Source: Candidatus Iainarchaeum sp. (GTDB lineage Archaea; Iainarchaeota; Iainarchaeia; Iainarchaeales; JAAZKV01). Taken from it: DNA of 6,591 nt. Under the pieces are notes generated by a model. That model was given only the letters and a program-made list of their open reading frames with translations. It was not told the origin of the DNA and made no database searches. Of the stretch, positions 5,511 through 6,591 are shown piece after piece. A program made the position numbers and the translations under genes. Each line of letters opens with the position of its first letter. Position 1 is the first letter of the stretch. Location of the stretch: assembly GCA_018691995.1 (NCBI GenBank), contig JABHJM010000082.1, forward strand, positions 1 through 6,591. The letters run 5' to 3'.

Positions 5511-6591
5511 ATGCCAATTGACTTAGTTAGTGAATCAATAAAAAATCTCAGACGAGAAGGACTTAGAACTTTTTTAACACTTATTGGAGTAGTAATTGGA
5601 ATTGCAGCAATTGTAAGCATGGTTTCTATTGGAGCAGGGCTTGGAGTTGCAGTGGAACAACAACTAGATTCTCTTGGAGCAGAAACAATTCTTGTCATAC
5701 CTGCCGGAATACAAAATATTAGAACAACTCTAACTGATAATGATATTGACAGATTAAAAGGAATTAGTGGAGTTGATAATGTTGCCCCTATTTATTCCGA
5801 GTCCGCAGTAATGGAATTTAATGGAGAAAAAATAAGTGTTTCCATAAGTGCAACGAGTGCTGAGGATGCAGAAATATTTGACGATACTGGTTTTTTTGAT
5901 GTTAGTGAAGGACGCGATTTTGAAAGAAATGAATCAACTGCTATTTTGATTGGAAATGAAATTGCAAATAATTATTTTGAAAAAAAAATAAATGTACGTA
6001 AACAAATTCTTGTAAATGGAGAACCTTACAAAGTAATTGGAATACTAGCGCCCCAAGCACAATCATTTGGAGGAGGACCAGATACTGGGAATAGTGTTTT
6101 TATGTCACTTGATGGTCTTCAAAGAATAACAAGTACAACCGAACCAAGCATTATTTTTGTTACTGCACTGGATAAAGAAAGTATTGATGAAACTTCTGAT
6201 GATATCAAAGATTATTTTGAAAACAAATATGGCGAGGGAAGTGTAATTGTTTATACTACTGATGAAATACTTGAACAAGTAAATTTGCTCCTTGGAGTTA
6301 TTACTATTTTTATTATGGGGATTGCAGGAATCAGTTTGATTGTTGGCGGAATTGGAATCATGAACGCAATGGTCACTTCCGTTATGGAGCGAACAAAAGA
6401 AATAGGACTATACAAAGCAATTGGAGCTAGCAACACAAAAGTACTAACAATATTTCTCCTCGAAGCAGCATTCATTGGATTAATTGGTGGAATTATAGGA
6501 ATTCTTATTGGACTAGGGCTTGCTTCTTTAATTGCAATTGTTGGAGGTGCATTAAATTATGCACTAGTAGCAGTTGTTACTCCAGAAATAG
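5511..6591 (+). CDS. MacB/FtsX-type ABC transporter permease (C-terminus off window)
   Basis: The frame is open from ATG to the window end, giving 360 residues with no stop. Residues 1-19 are a cytoplasmic amphipathic start (LVSESIKNLRREGLRT) typical of the family. TM1 is about 20-42. The extracellular MacB core domain (MacB_PCD-like) spans about 45-255, with the usual GVDNVAPIY near 87-95 and an IGNE...F stretch near 147-156. TM2 is about 258-285. The cytoplasmic coupling segment has the diagnostic MNAMVTSVMERTKEIGLYKA (284-303) followed by IGAS. TM3 is about 312-345. TM4 and the C-terminus, some 40 residues in relatives, lie beyond the edge. It pairs with the ATPase 30 bases upstream. GTGA five bases before the ATG is a weak ribosome site. 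No MacA-like adaptor is visible. Substrate is unknown; export or envelope maintenance is most likely. Confidence 0.94.
   Translation, partial: MPIDLVSESIKNLRREGLRTFLTLIGVVIGIAAIVSMVSIGAGLGVAVEQQLDSLGAETILVIPAGIQNIRTTLTDNDIDRLKGISGVDNVAPIYSESAVMEFNGEKISVSISATSAEDAEIFDDTGFFDVSEGRDFERNESTAILIGNEIANNYFEKKINVRKQILVNGEPYKVIGILAPQAQSFGGGPDTGNSVFMSLDGLQRITSTTEPSIIFVTALDKESIDETSDDIKDYFENKYGEGSVIVYTTDEILEQVNLLLGVITIFIMGIAGISLIVGGIGIMNAMVTSVMERTKEIGLYKAIGASNTKVLTIFLLEAAFIGLIGGIIGILIGLGLASLIAIVGGALNYALVAVVTPEI

Noticed and set aside
5471..5698. Minus-strand reading frame opposite the permease start
   Set aside because: It is the antisense of the permease TM1 region, and its hydrophobic stretch only mirrors that segment.
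6251..6475. Minus-strand hydrophobic reading frame opposite the permease TM2 region
   Set aside because: It is a shadow of the conserved FtsX segment and lacks a promoter or ribosome site.

Overview
The window looks archaeal and AT-rich, most like a DPANN-type genome (Woesearchaeota/Pacearchaeota-like). This placement is an inference. It rests on TATA-type promoters about 26 bases before starts or expected transcript ends, Shine-Dalgarno sites resembling GAGGTG/GGTGAT, a PF09826-type secreted beta-propeller protein, a MopE-type metal-binding secreted protein and a short SWIB-like protein. No rRNA or other phylogenetic marker is present to confirm it.

Layout, left to right. A secreted protein with a MopE-like calcium/metal-binding region runs leftward off the left edge (1-987, minus); no gene caller that needs a stop codon would report it. 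A compact divergent promoter region separates it from a winged-helix/Nudix hydrolase fusion (1090-1830, plus). A 51-residue basic protein follows (1926-2081, plus), with its own strong TATA box, an inverted repeat and a good Shine-Dalgarno site. A perfect 18-base palindrome forms a shared terminator against the convergent membrane-anchored beta-propeller protein (2135-4135, minus).

A second divergent promoter region (4136-4299), holding a TTAGGT/ACCTAA inverted repeat, separates that gene from a rightward cluster. The cluster encodes a thioredoxin-fold lipoprotein (4300-4764), a LolD/MacB-type ABC ATPase (4776-5480) and its MacB/FtsX-type permease (5511 to beyond the right edge).

The common theme is the cell envelope: four of the seven genes encode exported or membrane proteins, and a fifth encodes the ATPase partner of one of them. 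The three rightmost genes are tightly spaced and probably one operon, in which the ATPase and permease form a MacB-like machine and the lipoprotein acts on its outer face. The divergent beta-propeller protein has only two cysteines, in a CX5C pair, so a functional link to the CPHC lipoprotein is possible but unproven. I see no CRISPR array, insertion sequence, tRNA or rRNA. No clearly new defence or mobile system is evident; the more unusual items are the small SWIB-like gene with its operator-like repeat, the wHTH-Nudix fusion and the lipoprotein-ABC operon.
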